From Lucinisca nassula (lineage: Eukaryota > Mollusca > Bivalvia > Lucinida > Lucinidae): a stretch of DNA of 64,000 nt. The stretch spans positions 132,184,717-132,248,716 of the forward strand of contig OY757015.1 in assembly GCA_963580285.1 (NCBI GenBank), in the 5' to 3' direction. The position numbers and the translations under genes are program-made. Under the pieces are notes generated by a model. It was not told the DNA's origin and did not search any database. It was given only the letters and a program-made list of their open reading frames with translations. Shown here one piece after another: positions 1-10,190 of the stretch (position 1 is its first letter; every line of letters begins with the position of its first letter).

Positions 1-233
1 GACCGGCATATCAATTTCCGAAAGTCGATTATAGCAATGTATGAACTACAGAGTAGTCAAGTTTCAAGATTTGTATAAGCCAAATGTGTTGACAGGAATA
101 TATAATTAGAAAAGAGGAAAATGTGATTCGTCCATAACATTACTTTCCTTCTTCTGTTCTGATCATAGATATAATGAGGCTCTAAAGTCTATGCAATAAC
201 CCATATATGCCTAGTGGCGCTTTTTGGGACATT
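1..233. other. No gene seen
   Basis: AT-rich sequence without a convincing reading frame or recognised repeat. Confidence 0.5.
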
Positions 234-301
234 GGCAAACAGTGCAGACCCAGATCAGACGGCGCAGAACGCGGCGTCTGATCTGAGGTTACACTAGTTG
301 C
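234..301. repeat. Hairpin repeat family II, copy 1
   Basis: An imperfect palindrome: GGCAAACAGTGCAGACCCAG on the left is mirrored by a GCGTCTGATCTG...CACTAGTTGC half on the right, around a short GC-rich loop. Related palindromes occur at about 40,045, 54,655, 56,868 and 61,207. At two of these sites it forms the core of a larger MITE. The sequence from 302 to about 618 shows nothing recognisable. Confidence 0.7.
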
Positions 302-618
302 TTAAAGTACTTACATTTTTGTAAAACTTACTACATGTACTCTCAAAACTAACTTGACATCCCTGTAATTGGAAATGGACCACTCCAAACTCATGAGGTG
401 GAATATTCCATTGTCATATGTGGTTTAAATCTATCGGCCAATTTAAGCCTTGAGTAAAGAGCCCTTAGCATTTTCTACTTTATGTTTTTTTTCAAAAGCA
501 TACACACCCAACCAACAGTGCGAAACACAAGACTTCTTGAATAAAGTCACATCGAGGTCTCCTGTAGCAGAGGCTAATAAATGCTATATTTTTTCTCGCA
601 CGTGCTGACTCAACATCA

Positions 619-886
619 CGAAAACACGCCTATATAATTTTGACCCCCTTGAACCCCACTTTTATATAGTAAAACTGGGGTTTCCGAGGGTATACCTTAT
701 TTTTCTTATTTCTACTCTAAAATATAGATTGTGGGTACTCGTTAGAACCGCCTCGACGAGGCGGTTCTAACGAGTGCCCACAATTTATATTTTGAGCAGA
801 AATAAGAAAAATATCACAATTTTTCATCTTAAAATTTTCATTTTTTCGGCGATAAAGGTGGCAATGTATTTGTATAGGCGTGTTTG
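619..886. repeat. Hairpin repeat family I, full copy (foldback MITE-like)
   Basis: Short outer inverted ends (AAACACGCCTATATA near 622 and its complement near 884) enclose a near-perfect central palindrome at 731-781. The palindrome arm begins GTGGGTACTCGTTAGAACCG and ends with a GAGGCGG turn. The same core recurs at about 15,128, 25,817, 30,686, and in decayed form at 45,050 and 50,680. It has no coding capacity, so it is probably a non-autonomous element. Confidence 0.75.
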
Positions 887-1496
887 CGTAATGAATAAGA
901 AGTTTCACTCTAAAACTCGTTCTTAGAGAATAGAAGACTGCATAGTCACCTGTGTCATTTAAATCTCCATATCAATAAGTATATGTAAACTTTTAACTTC
1001 CTGCATGGACGCGCGTTCCTTCTTCCTAGAAATAACTTCCTTTTTCTATTTAATTGTATCGAAAATATGTTGTCCGATTAATTTGTAGATACATGTACTG
1101 TCCGCTTAACAGCAAACAAAGTTGCATACGTCATCCATATTGACAGTTTCAAATTTATGTTATGATCACACCTGACGTGGATCTATAAATATGTATACAC
1201 GTTTTTCAGATAACATACCGTAAATTATATCAAATGTAAATCAATTCATATAATGGTGTTTTATGTCAATATGTCGTGCTGTTTACAGGCTGTTTTAATA
1301 CATGCTGAAACAGTTGGCAATGTAATACACAACAGAAAATAACCAGAATATGACGTTAAATGGAATGTTCCGCATCTTCTCATCCGGACGTTGTGTACGT
1401 AACGTCATTTCAACGCCCAGCCAATAAAAATTAACCTATAATGTAGATATACACCTGAATGCATTTTAGGTCAAGTTTGTTGCCGCAAAAATACCC

Positions 1497-1497
<1 letters not shown>
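887..1497. other. No gene seen
   Basis: AT-rich DNA with no supported gene or recognised repeat. Confidence 0.5.

Positions 1498-1555
<58 letters not shown>
1498..1555. repeat. (TTTC)n microsatellite
   Basis: About 14 uninterrupted TTTC units. The following bases to about 1,780 show no gene. Confidence 0.95.
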
Positions 1556-1557
<2 letters not shown>

Positions 1558-1789
1558 TACTGATACTGCGATCGGGCTTTGATCCCCGTTTGTTACATTA
1601 TGTTATTGTCTACACCCATGGACTATATAAAAATTACGTTCTGAGATTTAGTTCATGACTTTCTATTGACACGTCATCCGTGTTATTAGTCACAATGATT
1701 AAAACTCAACGCTTCCTTCCGTTAAACACATGCTTACAATATGAACATATATATTCTATGTTTACAAGATGTTGACTTCCCTCATCTTT

Positions 1790-3049
1790 TTTCTGTTTGA
1801 ACAAGAAAGCAGTCTGGAGGACAGCCAAATCCCCCGCCGCATTTTGTATCAAGGCACAACCTTGTGACCTTCGCCTGTGACATTGACCTTGAGTTGGCAT
1901 GGTTAGCTCGCTGAGGGGATAATTGACCAAAGTTCAATGAAAATCCTTCCAGGGGTAAAGGAGATATGGAACGGACAAAAAATTCAAAGTTTTAAACTCG
2001 TGACCTTCAAATGTGACATTGACCTTGAGTCAGCATGGTATATTTATAGGTTCTGCACATCAGCTCACTGAGGGGGATAATTGACCAAAGTTTAATGAAA
2101 ATCTATTAAAGGGTTCGGGAGATATGGAACGGACAAGAAAAAGTAACGGACAGACGGACGGACGTTCTCACAAATGGATACTTATGTGGCTATTTTGAGC
2201 AAGATTGATACTTAGGTGGCTAATTTTAACCACATAACAGACCTTTTATGTGTCTAACGGAATAAATCGCACTTTCTCTCATTGACTTACATTGATTCTG
2301 TCCAAGTTCATAGCCACCTATCTATCCATTTGTGTGTACGGACCGACACACTGACAGACAGATGGATGGACGGACATGGTTTATGCACATCAGCTCACCG
2401 TGAAGAATATTTGACCAAAATTTAATGAAAATCCTTCCAAGGGTAAAGGAGATATGGAACAGACAAAAAATTCCAAGTTTCAAACTCGTGACCTTCAATC
2501 ATGACCTTGACCTTGAGTCGGCATGGTTCATTTATAGGTTCTGCACACCAGCTCATTGAGAGGTATAATTAACCAAAGTTTAATGAAAATCTATTAAAGG
2601 GTTCAGGAGTTATGGAGCGGACAAGAAAAAGTTACGGACAAACGGACGGCTGGACAAACTGACAGACGAACGAACGGACATGGGTTCTGCACATCAGCGC
2701 ACTGTGAAGAATATTTGACCAAAATTTAATGAAAATCCTTCCAAGGGTAAAGGAGATATGGAACGGACAAAAAATTTCCAGTTTCAAACTCGTGACCTTC
2801 AACCATGACCTTGACCTTGAGTCGGCATGATTCATTTATGGGTTCTGCACACCAGCTCACTGAGACGAATAATTGACCAAAGTTTAATGAAAATTTATCA
2901 AAGGGTTCTGGAGCGGACAAGAAAGTGTTATGGACAGACAGACAGACAGACGGACTGACGGACGGACGGACGCATGGACGAACGGACGGACGGACGGACG
3001 AAGGCCATTCCTATAATTCCCGCTCCGCTTCGCGGCGGGGGATTAAAAA
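1790..3049. repeat. Dispersed GGTCA-rich element with internal tandem units
   Basis: It begins with an AACAAGAAAGCAGTCTGGAG head and ends with GACGGACGGACGAAGGCC followed by a short GC hairpin and GGGGGATTAAAA. Inside, roughly 155-bp units repeat with the phrases 'gaccttgaccttgagt', 'cagctcactgag' and 'ggagatatggaac'. Related copies lie at about 40,320-41,240, 49,850-50,430 and 59,325. Open frames across it are low-complexity and unconvincing. Confidence 0.7.
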
Positions 3050-3108
3050 TGTTAGACGGCTAGCATGGATGGTGGTTTTTTCCATAAGGTTTACCGACAA
3101 TGTTTAAT

Positions 3109-3230
3109 ATTCCGATCGTTTCAGCGAATAGATCGGAATAATTGTCTAGTCGGTTCATTCAGTAAAATGTTCCTTTATTAGCAGTCGAATGCGACCATAC
3201 GTTTTCCAAGTCGAATACGACTTGGTGCAG
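3109..3230 (+). repeat. DIRS split repeat A1, left part
   Basis: Starts ATTCCGATCGTTTCAGCG and matches the first 122 bp of A2 (from 13,959) almost perfectly. It stops at a TGCAG that is duplicated at 8,863, where the repeat resumes. Confidence 0.92.
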
Positions 3231-3249
3231 CCATAGGGGCTTGAATCAT

Positions 3250-3310
<61 letters not shown>

Positions 3311-3691
3311 GGTACTATAATAGAGACAAGGGGGGAAACTTCGGCTCCATTTTTTGGGGGGTTACCTCATTTTACCCAGTGTATCTTTTTCGCAAATGCA
3401 GTTTTTCACCTGCTTATTACGAAATATACAAGTTAAATATGTCCACTTTGCAACAATAATCCACCTCTGTCTGTCACTTGCAGGAAACATGTTTTTCTCG
3501 CATGAATTAACTCAGCAAAGCAAAATTCGGCATAAACGTGTGACAAAAATTTTCAGGTTTTCATCAATCACAAGCGAACTAGTGTTACGGTGGAAACTTT
3601 TTTCGCTTTCAACTGATGTCTTTCATTAAAATGAACCTCTCTTGACCAATTTGAATCCAAAATGATGTATTTGCAGCTCTAAATTTAGAAT
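3231..3691 (+). repeat. Left terminal inverted repeat of the 5.6-kb insertion
   Basis: Pairs with 8,402-8,862 in reverse complement. Shared landmarks, in order, are the outer GGGGCTTGAATCATG, an A-run/T-run block, GGTACTATAATAGAGACAAG, a 'tttacccagtgtatc' segment and the inner 'gcagctctaaattta'. The A-run followed by a T-run is itself self-complementary. An open frame that starts here and reads across the homopolymers is not a gene. Confidence 0.9.
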
Positions 3692-3959
3692 TTACTACTT
3701 TTACATCGCTTTATGTAAAAGATCAAGAAAACAATCGTCGCGAAGCTTGGTTTTTCTGCTGATTCCGGGCTACTCTATCGATGAACTAACGACCGGAACG
3801 ATCGGTGCTGTTTAATTTTTATACCGTTCGAAGTAGTGACAAATGAGCATTATCGCTATTTTTCTTTCATTTTCAACTAAACCCCAAGAGGGGGCACAGA
3901 CGATGTTTACTGCATATACTCCAGTTTTGAAGGCTGAAAGAGTACACAGTCATCATGTA
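3692..3959. other. Interior of the 5.6-kb insertion, no gene seen
   Basis: AT-rich, with no supported coding sequence. Confidence 0.5.
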
Positions 3960-4190
3960 ATTACGGTAGGGTTCTTTAACCTGCACAGGGGATGGTTCTC
4001 CCTGCACAGGGGTCTCCAGTTAACGTCCAGATTCGAAGGACGATGCACTTTATGATATTCATACCTGCAAAATTTATGATGCCAATGGAACGTGTTCTGA
4101 CGCCGAAATTTTGTCACCTCTGCTTGGGATCGAACCTGGGACCTTTAGCATCTGAGGCACTGAGCTAGGTGGGTGGCTAAATTTAGGAAG
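3960..4190 (-). repeat. tRNA-headed SINE, reverse orientation
   Basis: On the minus strand at about 4,118-4,185 a tRNA-like head can be read with an A-box-like TAGCTCAGTG and an exact B box, GGTTCGATCC. The body follows toward lower coordinates. It reads as a retroposed tRNA relic and not as a working tRNA. Confidence 0.5.
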
Positions 4191-4905
4191 GCAGGGATTA
4201 GCCGTAGTTATCTCCTTACCGGACTCAGAAAAAGTGAAATGTATTTTTTGTTGAAATCGTGGACTTTTTGTGTTATTTTGAAAACAGTTTCACTCATGCT
4301 TGTGTGGACAGAAATAAATAAATAAAAAAAAAAAAAAAAAAAAACAGCCAGCTTGTTAAAAATGCCACCAATACGTAAATGTTCAAAATGATGCAGCATG
4401 GAAACAATTTGTTCCCTATTGCAACATATTCCTTTTTATGTTTTGAAATTTTGATCCTGGGTCGCTAATGGCCAGTAAATGACAATAAGCACTACTTAGG
4501 TTGGGCCCATTGGGTCCTTTTCCAACAGGGATTTAAGGGGACAAAACCCCTACAGTGCAGCACACACATGCTTTCTCATCCCCGAGTTTCTGAAGTGGAC
4601 GCTTTTATTTATGAATTCGGCCAAATCCATTGATGTAGGGACTTGGGAAAAAAAAAACACTGCTCAATTCTTCTGCTCAGCAAGTTTGTATTAATCTGAA
4701 TAGGCACCACAATTCACCACAACATGGCAAACAAAAAGGTCAGAATAAGCTAGAGCATATCAACCTTGATTTTTTTTTTGGGGGGGGGGGGGGGGAGGGG
4801 GGGTGGAGCGGGGGGAGCGGGGATCATTTTACGGTCCTTTTGAGTTTACTTCACTCATATCGAGCCGATTGTTAATCACATGTGGTCGAAGACCGTAGTA
4901 TCCGG

Positions 4906-4936
<31 letters not shown>

Positions 4937-5262
4937 CACCAGGCCTTCCGTTGCAGAACTCTTGAATGCCTTAAAATAGATGACTTTTATGAAAGGTTTG
5001 ATTGTGAAGTGCTTAGATCTGTTGAAAAAGTACTTGTATTAGCCTAGAGTGTATTGGAAAGTAAGAGAGAAATGGGGACTTTTCAATATATAGGACATTT
5101 AATTTTGGTGCTGTTGAGTAAAGCGGCATTCCAATCTTAGTGTTTCTCGACCAGGCTATTAAAAGGTTATAAAACGTTTTTCATGCTCAATTCAGTCGAG
5201 TGTTAAATTTGTAATGCTCTCTATTTTTAAATACTAATAGTTCATAAATGTTCCTGCTTAGA
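4191..5262. other. Interior of the 5.6-kb insertion with homopolymers, no gene seen
   Basis: Contains an A-run at about 4,324-4,343, a broken G-run at about 4,779-4,820 and another A-run at about 4,910-4,936. No coding sequence is supported. Confidence 0.55.
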
Positions 5263-5553
5263 TTTGTTTATTTGGTTTGAGGTTTAACGTCCCCGTCAAC
5301 ACTGCAAAGGTAATTTTGAGACGCTGCTTCCAATTTTGTGGGACTTTTACCAGACTTTAAGATGAAATGACATCTCAAGCCCTGCCGCCAAATGAACCAA
5401 TAGGGTTAATTAACATGGACGGGCCGACTCGCAACGCTTTTCCTGGGCAGGCTTAGATGCTCTAAGCGGATTACCAGTACTCGTGTGCGGGTCGGTTTCA
5501 GCTCTGCGTGGAAGCATCATTTCTTCATGCCCCGATTGGCGGGGCCGTTTCCT
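5263..5553 (-). repeat. SINE-like dispersed repeat, copy 1
   Basis: On the minus strand it begins GGCCCCGCC and ends with a GACGGGGACGTTAAACCTCA tail followed by a CAAA-rich stretch. Related copies are at 5,768-6,020, 7,505-7,821 (opposite strand), 14,617-14,905 and 28,465-28,655. The GACGTTAAAC tail is shared with the tRNA-headed SINE at 25,358, which suggests the same retroposition machinery. Confidence 0.7.
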
Positions 5554-5767
5554 GCTTAGATAAGAACTGAATAATAGAATGTATGATGGGATTGAGGCCG
5601 AAACAAGGAATTTTCAAGCAAGTTTTCAGTTAAGTTAAGTATCATGTAGGATTTTGTCGAGCATGAGACTTTAATTCACTGAAAACGAGCCCGAAGCCAC
5701 GACCGCAATATTAATTATTTTTCTCACCCAAACACTTTAAGGAATTTATTTGTTTGATTAGATGTTT

Positions 5768-6020
5768 AAAGTGCCTTTTGGAGACGTTAAATCCATTTTG
5801 TGGGACTTTTACCCGACATTGAGATGAAATGACATCTCAGGCCCTGTCGCCCAATGAAACCAATAGGATTTATAACCATGAGCGGTCTGACTCGCACCGC
5901 TTTGCCCGGGCAGGCATAGATTCTCTGAGCGGTTTAGCAGTACTCGCATGCGGTCGGTTTCAGCTCTGTTTGGAAGCGTCACGCAGCCCACCTATTACTT
6001 TAAGCCCCGATGGGCAGGTC
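5768..6020 (-). repeat. SINE-like dispersed repeat, copy 2
   Basis: Same family as 5,263-5,553: the conserved blocks 'gagatgaaatgacatctc', 'ccaatgaaaccaatagg' and 'ctgagcggttt' occur in the same order. The 3' tail is partly lost. Confidence 0.7.
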
Positions 6021-7073
6021 CGAAAACTTTAAAGAATGCGTTGTGAACTGCACAAATATACAGAAATTAATAAGCGATAAAGCACATTCACACCAATGTA
6101 ACACAACAAAATGTCAGTATTTTAATACTCATACCTCCGAGCCGCTAAAGTTTGTGTCTAAAGCATCCGTTTACATGTAAAGTGCTACGCATGAAATAAA
6201 AACCATTGCATGTACATTTCATGACCTGCTTTCTTTGACACTTGACAGCAGTTTGATGACAAATTGAATGTCCATTTCATTAAAAGTTGATAAGGACATG
6301 TTATTCTGACTGTTAAAAATGTACATTTAAGGGGAAACTGAGAAGCTGCTCCCCTAATTGCATGGATAACAAAACATGCTACAGAAGACGGTTTTGAAAA
6401 CAAAATTACCTCCGGCTCAATGTGGGTGTTTTGCAATGACTGACATAATGAGATAGCTTATAAACCCTAGAGTGAGGCAGCAGTATGAGGCAAAGAAAAC
6501 AAACACTTAAGAAATGAAATTATTTTTCTGCAGTTTATGATAGCACGAACGCAGTGGGTTGTGTGCAAAGTAAGTAAACTTTGTTAGCGACTCGCTGTCG
6601 TTCATACTTTCATGAAAAGCAGAAAAATTAAGTTTAATTTTTTATAATTGCATTTTTGCCCCTCATCACTGGGCGAAAAATAATGCTTATAGGGCAAACG
6701 TTTTAAACTGAAAAACATTTACACGTCATTTTACTACAAAGAGAGGGACAGCGTTGACCTCACCAACGCCCGTAGAGAACCGTGGTTTAGCATGACGTCA
6801 CTTGATGTCACTGAAAATCATGTGACTCGATGCGTTCACGTAAGTATGAACTACACTGTTTTCTATGTGTTTCACATTACATTTTTTTATTTATGAGCCG
6901 GATAAATTTCATACCCTATCAGTTGAGCATGAAAAAAAGTTTTATAATCCTACGGCCAGGTTGGTGCAGTTTAGGTCTGTACACCGTTCTTTCTACCTCT
7001 GGAATGAACAGTGCACAATATTTACATACCCCTCTACTTAATCTTAAGACCTCCACACATTTAATCCAAATAT
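6021..7073. other. Interior of the 5.6-kb insertion, no gene seen
   Basis: No supported coding sequence or recognised repeat. Open frames here are short and lack protein-like composition. Confidence 0.5.

Positions 7074-7158
<85 letters not shown>
7074..7158. repeat. (GA)n microsatellite
   Basis: An uninterrupted GA dinucleotide run of about 80 bp. Ser-Leu and Arg-Glu frames across it are repeat artefacts. Confidence 0.95.
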
Positions 7159-7159
<1 letters not shown>

Positions 7160-7504
7160 AGCAAACATTAGACAAAATACATGTTGAAACGCTTTTTCCT
7201 TCGATTCCACTAAATATCACAAAGAAAAAAAAAAGAAGGAAAATTCCCACAGGCCTATTGGCACCAAAACAGCCATTGTTATTTAGGTAACAATATTAGA
7301 ACAAACGCTTATCGTCAGTCATTCCGACCACTATGAATTCAAATTTGTAAAACAATTTCAAGTTATTTCTATAGCCGTATCTCTTTTAACTAAAATTCTG
7401 AACCGTTTGGCTTAACACTGCTGCATTTTTATTTATTTATTTTTTATGCTTAGCTAACCGTCGCCGTGTACCGGGAACGAGCGTTTAAACATAAGGTGAC
7501 GACG

Positions 7505-7821
7505 TCATGTACACAGCGGCCCCCGCCGATAGGGGCTTGAAGAAATATATGGGCTGCATGATGCTCCCACGCAGAGCTGAATCTGGCCCCCACTAGTACT
7601 GGTAAACCGCTTAGAGGAGCTAAGCCTGTCCAGGAACCGCAGTGCGAGGCGGACCGTCAATGCTAATAAACCCTATTGGTTTCATTGGGCGACAGGGCTT
7701 GCGATGTGATTTCATCTCAATGTCGGGTAAAAGTCCCACAAAATTGGAAGCAACGTCTCCAAAATGACCTTTACAGTGTTGACGGGGACGTTAAACCTAA
7801 AATCAAACAAACAAACAAACG
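7505..7821 (+). repeat. SINE-like dispersed repeat, copy 3 (best 3' tail)
   Basis: Plus-strand copy of the family at 5,263. It runs from GGCCCCCGCCGATAGGGG to GACGGGGACGTTAAACCTAA and an (AAAC)n tail. The A-rich microsatellite tail sets the orientation of the family as a retroposon. Confidence 0.75.
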
Positions 7822-7866
7822 TCATGTACACACGTTCTTTAGCACTCTGCCAAAAACACATAGATT

Positions 7867-8060
7867 TTATACGATACCCGTTGTGCAAGAAACTGACAAA
7901 CATTTCCCTTCAATACGCAGCTCTCTAGCAATCTCCTCGATAACTTGGGTTGTGCCTGTCCCAGCCTGGACATAAACAAGGCAGTTGGGCCTTTTTATCA
8001 GATCAAAGGCCGTCTTCTGCTTTTTTTGTAAACATTTTATTTCCTTTTCTGCGCATGTGT
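7867..8060 (-). pseudogene. Pif1-like helicase fragment, Walker A damaged
   Basis: The minus-strand frame reads a KQKTAFDLI segment, then VYVQAGTGTTQVIEEIAREL and then VSCTTGIV before a stop. This order (Q-motif-like segment, P-loop, then motif Ia with TTGI) matches the N-terminus of Pif1-family SF1B helicases, which act on DNA in replication and in some mobile elements. The conserved Walker A lysine is replaced by threonine (GTGTT instead of GTGKS/T) and nothing downstream continues, so it cannot be functional. It lies inside the 5.6-kb insertion and may be a captured host or transposon fragment. Family assignment rests on motif order only. Confidence 0.5.
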
Positions 8061-8401
8061 CAAAAAAGTTACAGCGGCTGATTGGAAGTTGACCGCAAAG
8101 CGATACAATACAATATTCCCAGAGCACAGCCCATTATACGTAGACACACCATCCATCTGCGTAATACGTGTATACGTAGTCCTAGCAGAATATGTTACAT
8201 TGAACAAATAAATCAAAGGAGAAATCAAGGCTCTCACACACATTTTAACAGTAACAACTCCACTGCCGGACGTAGTTTCCGAAGTTCCGGATTATATCTG
8301 TCCTGCACGTCCCTCTTTTTAAACACGATTATGGCAAGCGCCCGGGTTCCTGTACCGATCATTGACAGAACACTGTGGAAAGTGAAGCAAATGTTGCAAA
8401 A
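8061..8401. other. Interior of the 5.6-kb insertion, no gene seen
   Basis: Short overlapping frames on both strands, none recognisable. A minus-strand segment may be further decayed helicase coding DNA, but I cannot support it. Confidence 0.4.
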
Positions 8402-8800
8402 TCTATATTTAGAGCTGCGAGTACATCTTTTTGGATTCAAATTGGTCAAGAGAGGTTCATTTTAATGAAAGACATCAGTTGAAAGCGAAAAAAGTTTCCA
8501 CCGTAACACTAGATCGCTTGTGATTGATGAAAACCTGAAAAATTTTGTCACACGTTTATGCCGAATTTTGCTTTGCTGAGTTAATCCATGCGAGAAAAAC
8601 ATGTTTCCTGCAAGTGGCAGACAGAGGCGGATTATTTTTGCAAAGTGGACTTATTTAACTTGTATAATTTATAATAAGCAGGTAAAAAACTGCATTTGCG
8701 AAAAAGATACACTGGGTAAAATGAGGTAACCCCCCCAAAAATTGAGCCGAAGTTTCCCCCCTTGTCTCTATTATAGTACCAAAAAAAAAAAAAAAAAAAA

Positions 8801-8839
<39 letters not shown>

Positions 8840-8862
8840 TTTCATGATTCAAGCCCCTATGG
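8402..8862 (-). repeat. Right terminal inverted repeat of the 5.6-kb insertion
   Basis: Reverse complement of 3,231-3,691 with few substitutions. The end is exact: GCCCCTATGG stops at 8,862 and the TGCAG target duplication follows. Confidence 0.9.
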
Positions 8863-8941
8863 TGCAGCACGGATTTTTTGTGGATTGAACTTGTTAACGT
8901 GGTTCAGTTTTCTAGGCGACTTTGAAGCGTACACTTCGATT
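8863..8941 (+). repeat. DIRS split repeat A1, right part
   Basis: Begins with the duplicated TGCAG, then matches A2 through GCGTACACTTCGATT, where homology to A2 (ending 14,154) stops. Without the insertion and duplication, A1 and A2 are both 196 bp. Confidence 0.92.
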
Positions 8942-8990
8942 CTCAGCGTCGAAGTTTTTTATACAGAGAGCGTTGTTTCTTAATGTAAAT

Positions 8991-10190
8991 ATGGAGAGAG
9001 ACGAGGTTTCGGGCCTGGTTTTGGACAGTGTGAATTCTGCCGTCAGTCGGACCAAGAACGAGATTATTTCTGGGGTGCAACAGCTAATTTCGTCAGAAAT
9101 AAAGAAATTGTCTGACAACCAATTTGCAACGGGTGCTATCAGATTTACAGATAAGTAAAATAGCAGATTTATCTTCAGACTATAAGTTCAAAAGGCGTTC
9201 TAATGAAGAACAATTTAAAGTCAACAAGAAAGTTCTAGGTAAACTGGACGACTGTGAGAAAAACCTGGACCTCTCCGAATTGGACACGGCCAAAGAAAAC
9301 TTGGCTGAAGGTATATTTTGTTCATATATATATGATGTATTCAAGTCTGAATGGTCAGGGTTTGGTAAAGCCAACAAACACACAAACACATACACAAGCT
9401 AAAATATAACATGTGTACGTTAGGTGATGCATTTATCCATATGGAGCGTATGAAAGTTATAAACATTAAGAAGTGACCCGAACAAAGGTAAGGTGAAACG
9501 GGTTAAAAAAAAAAAAAGGAATGAGCATTACACATTTTCAGACATGAAATTACATAAAATGTAATGGAAGAAAATTTGTTGTCCGATACGGTTAAATATT
9601 AATATGAGCCCATATGTGTAAAGAAAGCGTCTGTTTCATTCAAACATATCTTATTTACACTATGGGTACTTGTTACGGTATTGTGCATGTAAGATCGTTT
9701 CTTTCACACTCTTGTATATTTCAGCTTCCTCTATGATCAGACAGAGGCAAAAGATAATCAGACTGGCCGACGAATCGGAACTTGGCTGGAAGGTCGTGGA
9801 CGAATACCTTCAGTCGGAGATAGCTAGTGACGAGGAGGACCAGAAGAAAATCCACAGAGCACAATCGAGGGCTCGGGTTAAGGCGAAGGCAGAACGGGGA
9901 AAACGTAACTACCGGTTCAACCCATTGAGGCGCAGGTCATTACAACCTCTGGAGACTTCTTTTCAGACATTCCAGGGAAGATCACAACAGACACTTCAAC
10001 ACCAGCAACAACAGCAGAGGCCGGGTCTATGTTTCGCATGTGGTCAATCCGGGCACTGGAAAGCTGAATGTCCGACAAATAAAAAGAATTATAAGTTAAG
10101 TAATAATGAGCTATTTTTGATAGCACATGTACAAATCAGGCAGTACAGCCAGAATCATATACATATGATATACCTAATACCCAGAGTTTA
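8991..10190 (+). pseudogene. gag: DIRS gag, two exons, zinc knuckle, frameshifted
   Basis: Gag binds the element RNA and forms the ribonucleoprotein particle. Exon 1 (8,991-9,310) begins MERDEVSGLVLDSV, shifts frame once near 9,120, and continues through FKRRSNEEQFKVNKKVL, a segment conserved in DIRS gag. Exon 2 starts at 9,725 and carries RQRQKIIRLADESE and a basic, Arg/Gln-rich stretch. It ends with a CCHC zinc knuckle (CFACGQSGHWKAECP, about 10,029-10,073). The start at 8,991 is preferred because the frame upstream runs into the A1 repeat. Joining across 9,311-9,724 keeps the frame. The tail after the knuckle is unclear and may overlap pol. The frameshift argues this copy is inactive. Confidence 0.8.
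9311..9724 (+). other. Putative spliceosomal intron in gag
   Basis: Donor GAAG|GTATAT and acceptor TATATTTCAG|CTTCC bound a 414-nt AT-rich segment. Splicing joins ...LAE to ...SSMIRQRQK with a phase-1 codon and an open frame. Read through, the frame stops within 100 nt. Introns have been reported in DIRS1-like elements, so this is plausible but needs RNA evidence. Confidence 0.7.

Larger units (their letters stand above)
3231..8862. mobile_element. 5.6-kb insertion with long terminal inverted repeats and 5-bp target duplication
   Basis: The ends are perfect inverted copies (CCATAGGGGCTTGAATCATG at 3,231 and its complement ending at 8,862). The inverted repeats run about 460 bp. The 5-bp TGCAG flanks both sides (3,226-3,230 and 8,863-8,867), and the uninterrupted A2 copy (at about 14,075) gives the empty site with a single TGCAG. 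The interior has SINE copies, microsatellites and a degenerate Pif1-like helicase remnant on the minus strand. I find no transposase, so the superfamily is unassigned. Confidence 0.9.

Noticed and set aside
3248..3436. Small protein starting at the left end of the 5.6-kb element
   Set aside because: Poly-Lys and poly-Phe from homopolymers within a terminal inverted repeat.
4779..4820. G-runs here and at 20,549, 30,131, 42,648, 61,001 as regulatory G-quadruplexes
   Set aside because: They may fold, but the lengths are typical of slippage or sequencing error and no gene context supports a role.
6830..7250. Open frames of 68-113 codons around 7.1 kb
   Set aside because: Driven by the (GA)n microsatellite (Arg-Glu or Ser-Leu repeats).
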